Origin: Eutrigla gurnardus | Taxonomy: Eukaryota; Chordata; Actinopteri; Perciformes; Triglidae | Reading direction: 5' to 3' | Length of the DNA: 64,000 bases | Assembly: GCA_963514095.1 (NCBI GenBank) | Contig: OY741280.1 | Coordinates: forward strand, 18,384,689-18,448,688 | Shown: in pieces, positions 1-47,830 of the stretch | Position numbering within the stretch: position 1 is the first letter of the stretch | Layout of the letters: every line of letters begins with the position of its first letter | Notes under the pieces: generated by a model | Databases searched by the model: none | Told to the model about the DNA's origin: nothing | The model's input: only the letters and a program-made list of their open reading frames with translations | Program-made: the position numbers and the translations under genes

Positions 1-1548
1 GCTGACTTAACCTTTGTCAGCCTCACCCTGCGAGGGGCAAGTGCTCCGTGTCTGGATCATAATACAATTAGTACATCTGAACCGCTGACCTCTGCAGCCC
101 CCGGAGGTCACACACACACAACGCCGGGCTCAGAGTCTGTTTGCTCTCCAGCTGCAGCTTCGTGATTTTTCTTTCTTTTTTCTTCTTTTTTTTTCCCCCC
201 GTCTCGTCTCTCCGCCAAAACCACACAGCAAGAAACAAGACATAAATCTGTTTTCTGCTCCCGACGTTGTGGACGGAGCGGGGGTGACATTTCTATCGCT
301 GTTATTATATTTGGAAATATAGTCAGCTTTTAAATCAAAGCCCGAATCTTTTCTTTGTTTTTGCTGGAAGTAAATGTTACAAAGCGCAAATGAAATCCTG
401 AGCTAAGACAGTGGAAGTGTTTTCACTCCTGTGTTTGCTGAATCGCCTTGGTGATCTTCAGACCACCCACATGGTGAGCCAGCCACTCTGATTATTTACC
501 TCTGACGGCTTTGACTTTCAAGGAGATTTGACCCACTCAGCTGTGGTTACACTCCTCTTTTGTGAACTGAAGTAAAAAGATTTAAATCATTTTTATTATT
601 ATCTCAGATACGAGACAGTTGGAAGCTTCAGCTTATGATGTATTAAAAGGAGACACTTCAGGTGAAAAAGAGTTAAAATATAACAAACGGATATAAACTT
701 GAAACTTCCCCTTTCTGAAATGTTACATTTAAAAATGCAAATATTTTATTAAATATTTGATAATTTTCAGAACAGAAATATGAACTTTGGATAAAACCAG
801 GTTCAAAATTTGTGTTTGAATGAAAGGTTTTTAAGGAGTGAATTCTTAGCTTCTCTTTGCATGAATCCATAAATCACAGAATACTGTTCACAGCCTTTAC
901 AAAATCAATTTCTGACATTTTTAGTAATAAAATCTAGTATAAATCATGCTTTGAGTGATATATGAACAAATCCCTCTGTAAAAAGTATAGATAGGAAATA
1001 AACTAATGTTCTATGTATGTCAGTGTTTCTGAAGTGGAGATTTCTGGAGTTTCAGAAAAAAAATAATTTTGAGAAAACAAGATAAATTCCATACATTTTG
1101 AAGTAAATAGTGTATATAAATCAACCAAACCTCTAATCTCACTATGAAACTTTCAGCTGATTTCTTACATTTAAAGAAAATATTTTTTTTTGCTTTCTTT
1201 AATGTTATGTTTAATTATGAAAATGAGGGATTATCTAATTGTAACTTTTGGTGAATTTGGGAGAAATCTACAGACACAAATAGACAAAGTGGTAAAATAA
1301 AACGCCATCTGAAGTCATGTTATGGAAGCAAAACAGCCCCAAAATCTCCAAATTGACCCGTGTATGAAAAACAATACTTTAATCTGCGTCGTGTGATCTT
1401 AATAAACATGTTACAGATTAACAGACACACTGTCGCACGAGGACTCGATGAGTTTACTGGTGGATCTGTAAACACACCAGACGTCCCAGTCTGTGTTGAG
1501 CTTTAGCACAACTCAGTCATTCAGGTGAAACACAGTGATAACTGGAGT

Positions 1549-1549
<1 letters not shown>

Positions 1550-1595
<46 letters not shown>
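1550..1595. repeat. (CA)n microsatellite
   Basis: About 23 uninterrupted CA units. Confidence 0.97.
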
Positions 1596-1597
<2 letters not shown>

Positions 1598-2680
1598 TTC
1601 AGCACAAAGACATGCACGTTGAAATCGTCCACATTCACTGTTTAAGAACAAAGGTGCAGCAGATGTGTCCGACACACACACACTTGATTCACACTAGATT
1701 TTATGATTTTGTGCTGGAAAGAATATTATCTTTCCACAAAATAATTATTGTCACGTTTGCAAATAAAAATGTTTTGCAAAATAGAATTGATTGAAAAAAT
1801 AATTGCTAGCTAAAGCTCGTAGGATCCATCCTGAATCTAAATAGTGATTCTTGAACGTAGGGAGGCCGGGTGTATGGAACAACAACGTCCTATTGATTTG
1901 CCCAAATCTTTCCATCTGGTGTTGATGTGTGTTTCCTAATGGGGCAAAGCCCGAACAGATGAACAGCGCGTCTAAAGTGTCAAATCTCAAAGATCTTCTG
2001 TCAAAACAGAAGGACGACTTGTCTTCCATGTGACATAAGTGTTTGGGTTTTTTTTCACAAATGCATTTGGACTTAAAAAGTGGATTAACGCGACACACGA
2101 GTTAGGACTTAAAACATCAAAAATAACCACATGAGGATATTCTGGACCTTTTATTGGTTTCCTCTTGATCTCAATGTAAAAGTGAACTTTAATTTAGGTT
2201 TCTCCTGTATTGATGATATGATATTAAGGTTCATACACTTTTCATTGCCTGGTGTAGATGCAGAATCAAAATGGTGTTCCCCTGGAAATAAGAACACAAG
2301 CATGATCAGTAATATGGTAATAATACTCGATTTACGTCTGAGAGCTACCGCATTAAAACACATTTTAATGAGATGTAAGTGTTTTACAGGTAAATTAGTG
2401 AGTGTCAGGTTTTCTAATCAGTTTAGACCATTTTGCAAACAAAATGCAGAAAAGGCTTTTTGTGCATAAAGATGAGAAACATTCTGCATAAATGTATGAA
2501 TGTACAAACAGGAAAAAAATCAATATACTGTATGGGATTTCATTATCTGTCTGAATGCACAATCGAGAGGTCAGATAACTTCATTGAACTTTATTGATTT
2601 TCTGGGGAGATTATTAACATTTGCAAACAGGGGGTGCCAGTTTAAAACCTTTGTCAACACTTTGAAACGATGTGGAGCCT

Positions 2681-2682
<2 letters not shown>

Positions 2683-2713
<31 letters not shown>
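2683..2713. repeat. (TG)n microsatellite
   Basis: About 15 TG units in the sall3 intron 1/upstream region. Confidence 0.97.
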
Positions 2714-2716
<3 letters not shown>

Positions 2717-3209
2717 TATGAATAAATAATAGTTCCATATAATAGTTGGGGAAACTTATCTAAAATCTAAATTTATATTTAATAGAGAAAAATAAGTGAC
2801 TATTAATTGCAGGTAAATCTTGGATTCCCATTCAGTTTCCTATTAAGTTGCTTCATAGTTAGAAAAACACATTTCCATCCAAAGGCGTTTTTCAAATCAA
2901 ATGACCTGTTTCTAGATGCTCCATTTATAAAAATGTAAAAATAAAACCCCTCTAATTTAGTCCGATGTTTTTTTTTGTTTTGTTTTTTTTGTTTGTTTTT
3001 TTGGGATCTCTTGTGGATTCCCAGATTCGGTGGGTTTTAACAAGGCTTGTCCACATAACGTGAGTCAGGACGGATGGACTGGCTGCTCTGCGTGTTGGGG
3101 GATTAATTACACCACGATAAATGGAAATGTGTCCCTCTGGTGAAATATCAGGACGATAAATGATCAATTATTCATTCTTAATCTGTCTTTATTTTGTGCG
3201 TGCTTCCAG

Positions 3210-6149
3210 GCAACGTGGAGGGCATGGAGAGAGAGGAGGCTGATGGTTGCCATAGCAGCGAGGAAACGCACATCTGTGACAAATGCTGTGCCGAGTTCTT
3301 CACTTGGGCCGAACTGAGCGAACATCAGAAAGTCTGCACCGAGGATCCGTTGGTGCTGATAGTGAAGGAGGACGACGGGATGCCGGAGGAATCTCCTGTC
3401 GGACCCTCTCCGGTTCCTAGCACGCCGTCCAGCGACTCGTCTGCAGCCGAGTCCGCAGACGCCGGCTTTGAGTTCGGGGAGACGCTGTCGAACGGCGTTC
3501 TGGATGGTTTGGAGGAAGGCGTGGAGCGTGATGAAGCCATGGAGCTTGAGCGTTACCAACAGGACCAACACACCACGACCTCCGGCTCCCAGCCTCCATC
3601 TTCTGCCTCCTCCCTCCAGATGTCGGCCGCCGGCATCTACGGCATGCCGAGCACCAACGTGACGCTGGAGATTCTCCACAGCACCCGGGTGGCGGTCGCT
3701 CAGTTCTCCCAGGGGATCAGCAGCAGCGGCGCGGGAGGGAAGGTGGCTTCGGCGGCCATCCCGGTGATCCTGGAACACCTGCTGGCTCTGCAGCAGCAAC
3801 AGGTCCACCAGCTGCAGCTCATTGAGCAGATCTGCAGCCAGGTAGCCATCATGAACAGACAACCGACGCAGGCGGCGCTGAACCCGGTCTCCAGATCCCT
3901 GACTCTGGCACCCAACCCCTTCCCTTCTCAAAGCACCGCCCCTCCTCCCATCATGCCCCTGTCAGGAACGATGCCCTCCTCCATCAACGGGCAGGCTGCC
4001 GTCTCTTTGTCTTCTGCGCTGGAGAAGTCACACAGTCTCCCCTCACAAACTGTATGCGGGCCGTCCAGCTTCAGAGACGTGACATGTACCTCAGCTTCCT
4101 CGGAAAACCCCCGGTCTCTCTCCAGCTGCAGCAGCGGCCTCTCCACGTTGCTGCCTCCTTACGCAGGCTCACACACCGGCGGCATTAGCTGCACTCAGAC
4201 ACTGAGCTCCTCCAGCCCGCTTCCCCTGGGGCCGAGCAGCCTCCTCAGCTCATCCTCCAGCCTGCCATTTCTACCTCAGAGCCCCCCCAGTAGCGTCATT
4301 TTCCCCAATCCCTTGGCCAGCATCGCCGCCACAGCTAATGCACTTGATCCCCTCGCGGCCATGATGAAGCACAGGAAGGGCAAACTGCCTAACGTGCCCC
4401 TGTTCGAGACGAAGCCCAGCCCAGAGGAGCCCTTCTTCAAGCATAAATGCAGGTTCTGTGCCAAAGTGTTTGGCAGCGACAGCGCTCTGCAGATCCACCT
4501 GCGCTCCCATACAGGAGAGAGGCCCTTCAAATGCAACATCTGCGGCAATCGCTTCTCCACGAAAGGGAACTTAAAGGTGCACTTCCAGAGGCATAAAGAG
4601 AAGTATCCTCACGTTCAGATGAACCCCTACCCGGTGCCAGAGTATCTAGACAATGTGCCAACAAGTTCTGGGATTCCCTACGGAATGTCCTTCCCTCCAG
4701 AAAAGCCCGGCTCCTCATGGCTGGACAGCAAACCTGTTGTAGCAGCTCTGCCAGCCACTATGGCTCTTCCGCTTTCCTCCGCTATTACCAGCCTGGGAGG
4801 GTCAAATGACCCTGTAAGTGTAACACCATCTGTTAAATCTCCCTACCAGTCGGCTCCCGGTGAATGTGTATCTTTGTCACCTCACCACAGAGGCAGCGAG
4901 GCTCATCTCTCTCCCGTTTCACAGTCGCCACAGTCCAACCGTGAGACAGAAGCGTCCGACATACTGAAAACAGAGGGGGTGCACTTGCCCCAGAGCTGCT
5001 CCCTGAGACTGAGAGCCAACCCTGTAACCGAAGCGAGCAGCGCCGCGATCCCATCGGTGGCCACCACGCCCGAACACGCCCCCTCAGCGTCCCCCGTCTC
5101 CGACTCGCCGCCCCTCTCCTTCAGCTCGGACGAAACGAAATTCCCATCCGGCGGCTTCCTGGACTTTATGCAAACATCCGAAACCTCAAAGCTTCAGCAG
5201 CTGGTGGAGAACATCGACAGGAAGATCACAGACCCCAACCAGTGTGTCCTCTGTCACCGCGTCCTCAGCTGTCAGAGCGCGCTGAAGATGCACTACCGCA
5301 TCCACACCGGCGAAAGGCCCTACAAGTGTAAAGTGTGCGGCAGGGCGTTCACCACCAAGGGCAACCTGAAGACCCACATCGGCGTCCACAGAGAAAACAC
5401 TCCCGTTCACGTGCAGCACTCGTGTCCCATCTGCCAGAAGAAGTTCACCAACGCCGTCGTCCTGCAGCAGCACATCCGCATGCACATGGTGGGCCAGATT
5501 CCAGACTCCAACCTGGCGGACGGGCTTCCGGAGATGGACGGCGACGTCTCCTTCAACGAGAGGAACTTCGACAGTCTCAGCAGCAATGGCAACGACTTCG
5601 TCGATGACATTTCGATGGAGGACGACGACGAGGAAGAGGAGGTGGAGAACATGGAGGAGGTTGTGAACGTGTCTCAACCCATGATCTTTGAATGTCATTC
5701 TCCTCCTAAGTCCTCCACCATCGTTTCCAGCCTCGCTGCGCTGGAGAACCAAATGAGGATGATCGACTCCACTTTAAGCCTGAACCACTCCTTCGGCGTA
5801 AAACCCCTCACAAACGGTTTCAACGACGGCAGCCGACTGGACGTTAAATGCTCTCTATCGGAGAAAAGGGTGGAGAATAGCAGCCCGAATGTGTCGGAGT
5901 CCTCCTTTTCCCCTCGCGTCTCGCTGTCTCCGATTCAAAGCAACACAGAGGGCGTGACCATCAGATCACCTGCAGCGAACAACAGCAGGCCAGAGTCCCG
6001 AGAGTCTTTGGCAGCCTCGGTGAAGAGAGAGCAATCTGAGTCTCCCACCTCTGCAGCGGCCCAAGAGCTGAGAGGAATACAGGCCAGCAAGCTGTGTGTG
6101 AAAGAGGAGACTCCCTATAGCATGTCATTCCAACTGAGCAGAGAAAGAG
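3210..6149 (+). CDS. sall3: sall3 coding exon 2 (large exon)
   Basis: The acceptor is the cag at 3207-3209 and the donor is gtacgt at 6150, with phase 1 at both ends. The exon is 2940 bases, typical of the giant SALL exon 2. It encodes the C2HC finger, Q-rich region, the first C2H2 pair and the C2H2 triplet. The open frame runs 23 bases past the donor to a stop at 6170-6172, which would only be used by an intron-retaining transcript. Confidence 0.95.
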
Positions 6150-7880
6150 GTACGTTCACACTGTTGTGCTAATTAAGTAACACTGTCTACTAAAGTACAA
6201 TGTGCTGTTTAAATATCGTCCCTTCTGGGGATGTCAAATGATCTACTGAAGGTTTGATGAAACTGTCATTTCAGCTGCAGGTCAAAGCCTTCCCGGCCTG
6301 GTTAGCAGCACGTCGTCAGGCCTGATAAAGACCGAGGTGAATGGCCACGGTCAACCACACAACCCGTCGGACGGGCCGCCGTTCAGCATCCACATCCCCA
6401 CGGCCTACGCGTCCGTCGGCAGCCCGGGGATGACCTCGCTGCTCGGCCCCGCTCCTCCTCGCCGGACGCCGAAGCAACACAACTGCAACGTCTGTGGGAA
6501 GAACTTCTCTTCGGCCAGCGCGCTACAGATCCACGAGCGCACGCACACTGGGGAGAAACCGTTCGTCTGCTCCATCTGCGGCAGAGCTTTCACCACGAAA
6601 GGCAATCTGAAGGTAGGTCCACGCTAAGAACACACTCCCTGGCTGTCTTTCAGTGTTTTAGGACAAAGCAGCGTACACGGCAACAACATGGCATCCATAC
6701 AATCATAGAGTAACAAATAAAATATGTCTTCACAGAGAAAAGTAAAGTTTGTGATTTTAAACTGCTGTTGAAGCACAGAAAATTCCCTATATATCAAAAA
6801 GTATACATATTGTACATTAAATCATATTTATTCTCATAAGAGTAACAACTGGTTAATGTGCACCTTTCAAAATAAAAGTCTGTGCTTAAGCCACATATGA
6901 TTCAGTGGGGATTTATAATGCCTTGTTCATATTTTAGTGCCACATCTGTCATATGTTAGTTTCTAGGTATTTTCCTCTCCATTAAAAGCAAAACCACAAA
7001 AAACAAAAACCTTATTTATTTTTTTGTCTTTTATGTGTCTTTTATTCATCACAGTTCTCTACAAAACAAGTATATGACTGAAATGTACAATTATTTTCCT
7101 AGTGGATTAGTCTGATGGTTATCTTTTTTATTAATAAATGTTTTTTTTTATAAAATGTTTTTTTTTAAATGCATCGCAATAGCTTGTTTTGTTATTTCAG
7201 TTTACTGTCATATAATAAGGCAAATAAAGCCGAACATCTTCATATTTTAGAAGCTGGAACCAGCAAATATTTGACATTTTTGCTTGTATAATCACTCAAG
7301 AAACCAAAATTGTTGCTGAATAATTTTCTTCTGTTCGACTTATCGACATTCACAAACCAGAACTAGTGGAGATATATTACTGATGGATCTTGTAAACGCA
7401 GACGCCCATGAAATAAACTGAAACTTCTTTCGATTGTGTTTTTTAAAAGCATCAACCAGCTCTTAAATACTTCCGTGTCCTTTTCAGGTTCATATGGGAA
7501 CTCACATGTGGAACAACGCGCCGGCCAGGAGAGGCCGGCGGCTGTCGGTGGAGAACCCCATGGCCCTGCTGAGCGGAGAGGCCGCGAAGTTTGGAGAGAT
7601 GTTTCAGAAGGACCTGGCAGCTCGAGCGATGAATGTAGACCCTGGATTTTGGAACCGCTATGCGACGGCTATCGCCAACAGCTTGGCCACGAAGAACAAC
7701 GAGATCTCTGTGATTCAGAACAGGGGCATCTCTCAGCTGCACCCTCTGACTGCAAGCATGAACAGAGTGAGCACCGCAGGAAGTCCAATAACCAGTCTCA
7801 CCAAGACGGGCATGGACCTGGGGAATAATAGGCATTTTTCTATGCTGATTGATGACAGCAAAGAAATTGGAATCAATTGA
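3210..7880 (+). CDS. sall3: sall3: spalt-like zinc-finger transcriptional repressor, 5' end missing
   Basis: Sall3 is a nuclear C2H2 zinc-finger protein of the spalt family, known as a developmental repressor acting in limb, neural and sensory tissue through NuRD/HDAC. Visible coding exons are 3210-6149, 6275-6612 and 7488-7880, joined in phases 1 and 0, giving about 1222 residues; human SALL3 is about 1300 and its first exon adds roughly two dozen. Domain order: an N-terminal C2HC finger (3275-3337), a glutamine-rich dimerisation stretch (about 3782-3847), a C2H2 pair with linker TGERPF (4448-4594), a triplet (5243-5485), an acidic run (about 5603-5660) and a C-terminal pair whose second finger is split by the last intron. 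SUMO-type sites are VKRE (6020), VKEE (6098) and IKTE (6325). The linker HKEKYPH...PVPEYLDNVP and the end EIGIN match SALL3 rather than SALL1 or SALL4. The gene lies upstream of atp9b in the same orientation. Fish may have two sall3 copies; I cannot say which this is. Confidence 0.93.
6275..6612 (+). CDS. sall3: sall3 coding exon 3
   Basis: The acceptor is tttcag at 6269-6274 (a second cag at 6278-6280 would keep the frame and drop two codons) and the donor is gtaggt at 6613. It encodes a variable linker with an IKTE sumoylation-type site, then finger CNVCGKNFSSASALQIHERTH and the Cys pair and helix of the last finger, ending at TTKGNLK. The exon is 338 bases, entered in phase 1 and left in phase 0. 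Confidence 0.93.
6613..7487 (+). other. sall3 intron between the last two exons
   Basis: An AT-rich intron of 875 bases that interrupts the last zinc finger between its Cys and His ligands. I see only T-rich runs (about 7010-7165) and no repeat or RNA gene. Confidence 0.85.
7488..7880 (+). CDS. sall3: sall3 terminal coding exon
   Basis: The acceptor is ttttcag ending at 7487. It begins VHMGTHMWNN, supplying the His pair that completes the last zinc finger, then the SALL-conserved RRGRRLSVENPMALL and NVDPGFWNRY blocks and NEISVIQN. It ends EIGIN at a TGA (7878-7880), as in SALL3. It carries 130 residues. Confidence 0.95.
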   Translation, partial: VHMGTHMWNNAPARRGRRLSVENPMALLSGEAAKFGEMFQKDLAARAMNVDPGFWNRYATAIANSLATKNNEISVIQNRGISQLHPLTASMNRVSTAGSPITSLTKTGMDLGNNRHFSMLIDDSKEIGIN

Positions 7881-7944
7881 AAATAATAAAAAAAGATGAA
7901 TGGAGACTTATGCAATCTATTATGGACATTAAAATATTTGTAAA

Positions 7945-7950
7945 AATAAA
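7945..7950 (+). promoter_or_regulatory. sall3 poly(A) signal candidate
   Basis: AATAAA lies 65 bases past the sall3 stop. An ATTAAA at 7928-7933 and an AATAAA at 7885-7890 are alternatives; the latter is very close to the stop. The resulting 3' UTR would be very short, so a longer form using a more distal signal is possible. Confidence 0.45.
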
Positions 7951-8045
7951 TCTGGTTTCTTCTTGTATTATATATAGAATTAAAAAAGGAGTTTTTATCA
8001 ATTGACAGAATTGTAGGGTATTCACATTTTTGCTATTTTAATTTG

Positions 8046-8107
<62 letters not shown>

Positions 8108-9264
8108 CTAAACATTAAATACGTTGGTTAACTTGTACCTGAAAACCTTGGTTGGTCTGAAGAAAAGGGAACATATGATCAGATCAATAATGCAAAGAGT
8201 CTGTTATCTCCTCCGGACAGCTGCCCAATGCTGCTAGCTGGTGCAAAGCACAAAACATGCTCATGAATACCCACAGTTACCAGTTGTCAATGTTAATGGT
8301 GAGAACTGTTGGACCCGAAATAAAAACTAGAACAAACAGTCTGTATGTTCCATTCACTACCTCGCTCCGTTTAAAGACCGAAAAACGAGCGTACTTGTCT
8401 GGATGTTATTTCACACACTAGAAATCACACTCTGAGTTATTTCTAGTAAAAATGTTCAACAGAGCTTTTTCATTTAGCTTCATCTCCAACTACTTTTGCC
8501 AACTTTACCTTCCTCTTGAGTTAACATTGACGTAACATTTGTTTTCTGCAACTCCTGCGTGTACAGACATGCACACATAAACAAAATGCATTTTTGTGTC
8601 TTATCTTTTTTGTTCTTGTTATTATAATAATGATAATAATAATAAGCTTATTTAAAAATAACATTTTGATCTCTTTCCAAACTGTGAGAGGATGAATGCA
8701 GGTGATATCCAAACATACGTCATCATCCATCAGGAGTACATAAGAAAGTGGAAACTTTTCAGATTCATGGAGAAATAGCCGTGGCAACTTGTTTTTGCAG
8801 GCACGTCGTTTTAAAAACCAGACGATTTATCTGGAATATTATCTGGCACTAAATGAAAAAGAAACAAAGTGGACAGAAAAACTATCAAAGGTTCACTTAT
8901 TAGCTTTTGTAAACGTTTCAACCGCTTCTTCATCAGCATGCAGCAAACAGGTTATCTGCTCTAAATCCCTTTTCAACGGATAATTGATGCTGCGTTTCCG
9001 TAAATCTCGGAAAGTGGACATTCACCAGCGTTACATATAGTCAGTTCCACTTTTGGGAAGAAGACACATTCCTTATTTGTCTTGGTTATAGAAATCCGTT
9101 GCCCAAGCGCTATGTTGTGCTACAGAGACAGAATAACAGAGAGAAAGTGGAAAATACCCCCATTTATGCTCTTTAACCTCAACCATAACGTCTTTTTTAA
9201 GCTCTGTATTTACGACATTTCTGGACAGTCCGCGAACGCATCACAAACCCCAAGCATTTTTTTT
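7951..9264. other. Intergenic gap between sall3 and atp9b
   Basis: About 1.3 kb without a supported gene. It contains a (GT)n tract and an imperfect AAT-rich run near 8623-8645. Tandem same-strand genes this close suggest the sall3 3' UTR could extend into it. Nothing else is recognisable. Confidence 0.7.
8048..8104. repeat. (GT)n microsatellite
   Basis: About 28 units, 170 bases past the sall3 stop codon. Confidence 0.97.
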
Positions 9265-9300
9265 GTTACGTGACGTCAGGATGTGTACTGCCCAGCCAAG

Positions 9301-9303
<3 letters not shown>
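9265..9303 (+). promoter_or_regulatory. atp9b core promoter: palindromic CRE and YY1-like start site
   Basis: The full palindromic cAMP-response element TGACGTCA is at 9271-9278, 23 bases before the atp9b start codon. The start codon sits inside GCCAAGATGGC, which is both a strong Kozak context and the usual YY1 motif of TATA-less housekeeping promoters. No TATA box is seen nearby. The following 250 bases are richer in G+C and CpG than the surroundings. Together this suggests a TATA-less promoter with a very short 5' UTR. Confidence 0.6.
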
Positions 9304-45389
<36,086 letters not shown>

Positions 45390-46900
45390 GCCCAACTTTG
45401 GATTATTTGTTTTTGTAGTTTCGTAGTGCTTCTTTGAGCTTTTTTTTTTTTTTTTAAACTCACTGATCCTCAGTGATGGACAGGTAAGAAACCACTGGAA
45501 CCACCAAACATGGAGAGAAATGAAGTGTTCTTCGGATTATGTCACTGAGACTTGGGATTACTTTGGGGGAAACAAACAGAGCACATTAAAAAAAAGACCA
45601 TAAAAGGATGGATTAAGTGACAGAAAAGAAGGGCAACATGGTGTAAGTGACTGCACAACTTGACCCCAGTTTGTTGCAAAGGGTCAATCTGCCTTCTCTT
45701 TGCTTTAAAGCATTTTAAACCGCTTCAAATGTCATTTTATATACAGTTCTGATGCATTTCGTTCAGTGTTTAAAGTTTTCTATGTGGAGATTTTTTTAAG
45801 TGTTGTTTTTTTTATTCAAGGTATTGATTCCAGTTGCTAGTCTGGGTCTTTTTGCTGTAAGGGATAAAAAAAAAAAAATATTTGAATGTTTTCCTATCGT
45901 ACAAACAAAACAAACAGGCCTTTACATGCAGCTCCGATCACTGCTGTCCATGTAAAACCTCACCATGACATTCACAGAGAAAAGTGCTGATGGGACTCGC
46001 CTCCCAGCTCCATGTCAATCATCTCCGTAGTATAAAAACCAGCACTCCATAGCATCATGTAACGTCAGTATTGTCTGCATATTTGGCCTTGATCACACGG
46101 CATCGTTTCCGTGACGACTGTCGGTGACCACCGGTCCTCCGTCGGGACACGGCAGCTCGCTTTGTGCCTCGTTACGATGCCTGTTGATGTACCGAAGCTG
46201 CGTTTCTGTGTGTTTTTTTCTGTTATGCTTACCTCTGCAGCCAGATCTGAACTTTCAGCTTGATTTGCGCTGCACCTTTTCCGAAGGTAAAGCCCCTTTA
46301 AAAGTCACAAGGAAGGACCTTTATTCAGTTTATTTTTAGGCCTTTATTGACAATGCGACTCCACGAGGGTTCCTATGTGACTTTGGTCTGTAGCGGACGT
46401 TGACTTTCAGCTCTTTTTAAAAGAAGAATGAGTTTTATCATTCGCTCCACGTACTGCAAGTGTGGATGAAAGGAAGTAAAAGTGTGTGGTCCAGTAAACG
46501 GGGATGCAGTCTAGCTACGTTCATCAGTCAGCTTGTCATCTCTTCCTGAATCCTAGTTGAGTTTAACTCAGGTTGATCATTCCTAAAAACGTAGCTGTAT
46601 ATTTAGTTGAAATCCTGGCGACTGTGCTGTGAAATGTAGCTACACTGTAAGAAAGCGATGGCGTGACTGCGATAAAAAAAAATTCCATTTTGTTTTAGAT
46701 TATCGTTCTTATGAAGAGCAATTCCAAGTGTTGATTCCTGTGTTTTCTGTTGAGATCTTTGTTGTGTGTCGGTGATGTTGTGTAAACCTTCTCGTCAACT
46801 AGCTTTCCATGCCCTGCACTGCGATTTCTAACGGTGTGTCTGATATTTATAATATTGTTATTGATTCATGAATAATAAAATAAGATGACTGATGCCAGAA
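45390..46900 (+). other. atp9b 3' UTR with poly(A) signal
   Basis: Non-coding sequence after the atp9b stop. A clear AATAAA at 46874-46879 (within AATAATAAAATAA) is followed about 30 bases later by a T-rich stretch (TTCCTCTTTTTC), the usual arrangement for cleavage. This would give a UTR of about 1.5 kb. The exact end is inference. Confidence 0.6.
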
Positions 46901-47214
46901 TGTTCCTCTTTTTCTTTTTCTGTGCAGGAACAGAAACTCAGAGACAGTTTTTATTAATTTCATTCATGAGGTTCCTCATGTCGCCACTAGATGGAGACAG
47001 AGACTAAACCCTCGACTGAAGAGGATGTGGCTCAAAGTAAAGGTGCATTACACTAAAATACAGTTTATTGACCTTTTGGAGATTTTGATCCAAATGTAGT
47101 TAATGAAAATAGCTGTGGAAATTATAAATCCTAAACATAATGTTTAGCATAATATGATCAGAGCTCGTTAAGTACTCGTTAACTCACATACTGACAGCAT
47201 TTCATTCAAAATGT

Positions 47215-47565
47215 CTGTTTGAGTAATAGAAGTAATGGAAGTAACCAAGTACATTTACTCGCGTACTTTGAGGTACTTGAGTATTTCCATTTTCTGATAG
47301 TTTATACTTCTAGAAGGAAGTATTACATTACTACACTACATTTACATAACTGGTGTTATTACTAAAGTTGCTTTATAAAACCAGATTAAAAACACAAACA
47401 TAAGCTTGTAAAATATTGTTAAAAGTTCAACATACGGTTTCTACTTCCATTCTATTTCTACGTAGAACCACTTCTTTTAGTTTTGATACTTTTGAGTATT
47501 TTAGCTGATAAAACTTTTGTGATTTTACTGAAGTAAAGGATGTGAGTACTTCTAAAACATCAGAG
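47215..47565. repeat. Dispersed fish repeat (AGTACATTTACT type)
   Basis: Contains AAGTACATTTACTCGCGTAC, TTTGAGGTACTTGAGTATTT, GTATTACATTACTACACTAC and TTTTACTGAAGTAAAGGATG in the order I know from a very abundant fish intergenic repeat rich in AGTAC motifs. Boundaries are approximate and the class is not assigned. Confidence 0.6.
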
Positions 47566-47575
47566 TTTACTACCT

Positions 47576-47830
47576 TAAAGGGGCCGTGGTATGAAAGACT
47601 CACCTTTTCATTGCTTCTGCACAAACATTTGGGGATCTGGAGTTCCTACCAAGCCACAAACGGCTGGATATGCAACCAGTTCTCGCTGCCAAGCTGTCAA
47701 ACAGTTTTGAATAGTTTGGTCAGTGCTCTTTGGCGTCTGGCACGACGCTCGTTAAGCGCTTGAGAGTGTCTGTTTGATGCAAACACCCGCTGCATTATGG
47801 GTAGAGCAGCAGGAGAAAGACCTTCTCTCG
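47576..47830. repeat. Dispersed fish repeat (AAAGGGGCCGTGGTATG type)
   Basis: Begins AAAGGGGCCGTGGTATGAAA and continues GACTCACCTTTTCATTGCTT, ACATTTGGGGATCTGGAGTT, CCTACCAAGCCACAAAC, resembling a common fish repeat. The right boundary is unclear. Confidence 0.45.

Larger units (their letters stand above)
1..3209. other. Presumed sall3 intron 1 or 5' flank, non-coding
   Basis: AT-rich non-coding DNA upstream of the first visible sall3 coding exon. I looked for the short SALL exon 1 (the N-terminal NuRD-recruiting peptide beginning MSRRKQ) and did not find it, so exon 1 probably lies left of the window and this stretch is intron 1; that is inference from SALL family gene structure. It contains two dinucleotide microsatellites (listed separately) and homopolymer T runs near 170-195 and 2970-3000. 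Nothing else is recognisable. Confidence 0.6.

Noticed and set aside
3164..3931. 255-codon open frame on the minus strand opposite sall3 exon 2
   Set aside because: It mirrors a GC-rich, Ser/Pro/Gln-rich coding exon; such antisense frames are expected there, and the peptide has no recognisable domain.
5186..5752. 188-codon antisense open frame opposite the sall3 zinc-finger triplet
   Set aside because: The sense frame encodes conserved C2H2 fingers; the antisense peptide is low-complexity Val/His/Leu with no family resemblance.
6150..6172. Sall3 ending in TFTLLC at 6172
   Set aside because: This is read-through of a consensus donor; the downstream exons restore the conserved C-terminal fingers in frame.
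7436..7828. 130-codon plus-strand frame overlapping the last sall3 exon
   Set aside because: It is in another frame from the conserved VHMGTHMWNN...EIGIN reading and begins in the intron.
9283..9300. Upstream GTG start for atp9b giving six extra residues
   Set aside because: Non-ATG start with no conservation; the ATG at 9301 has a strong context and aligns with the ATP9 N-terminus.
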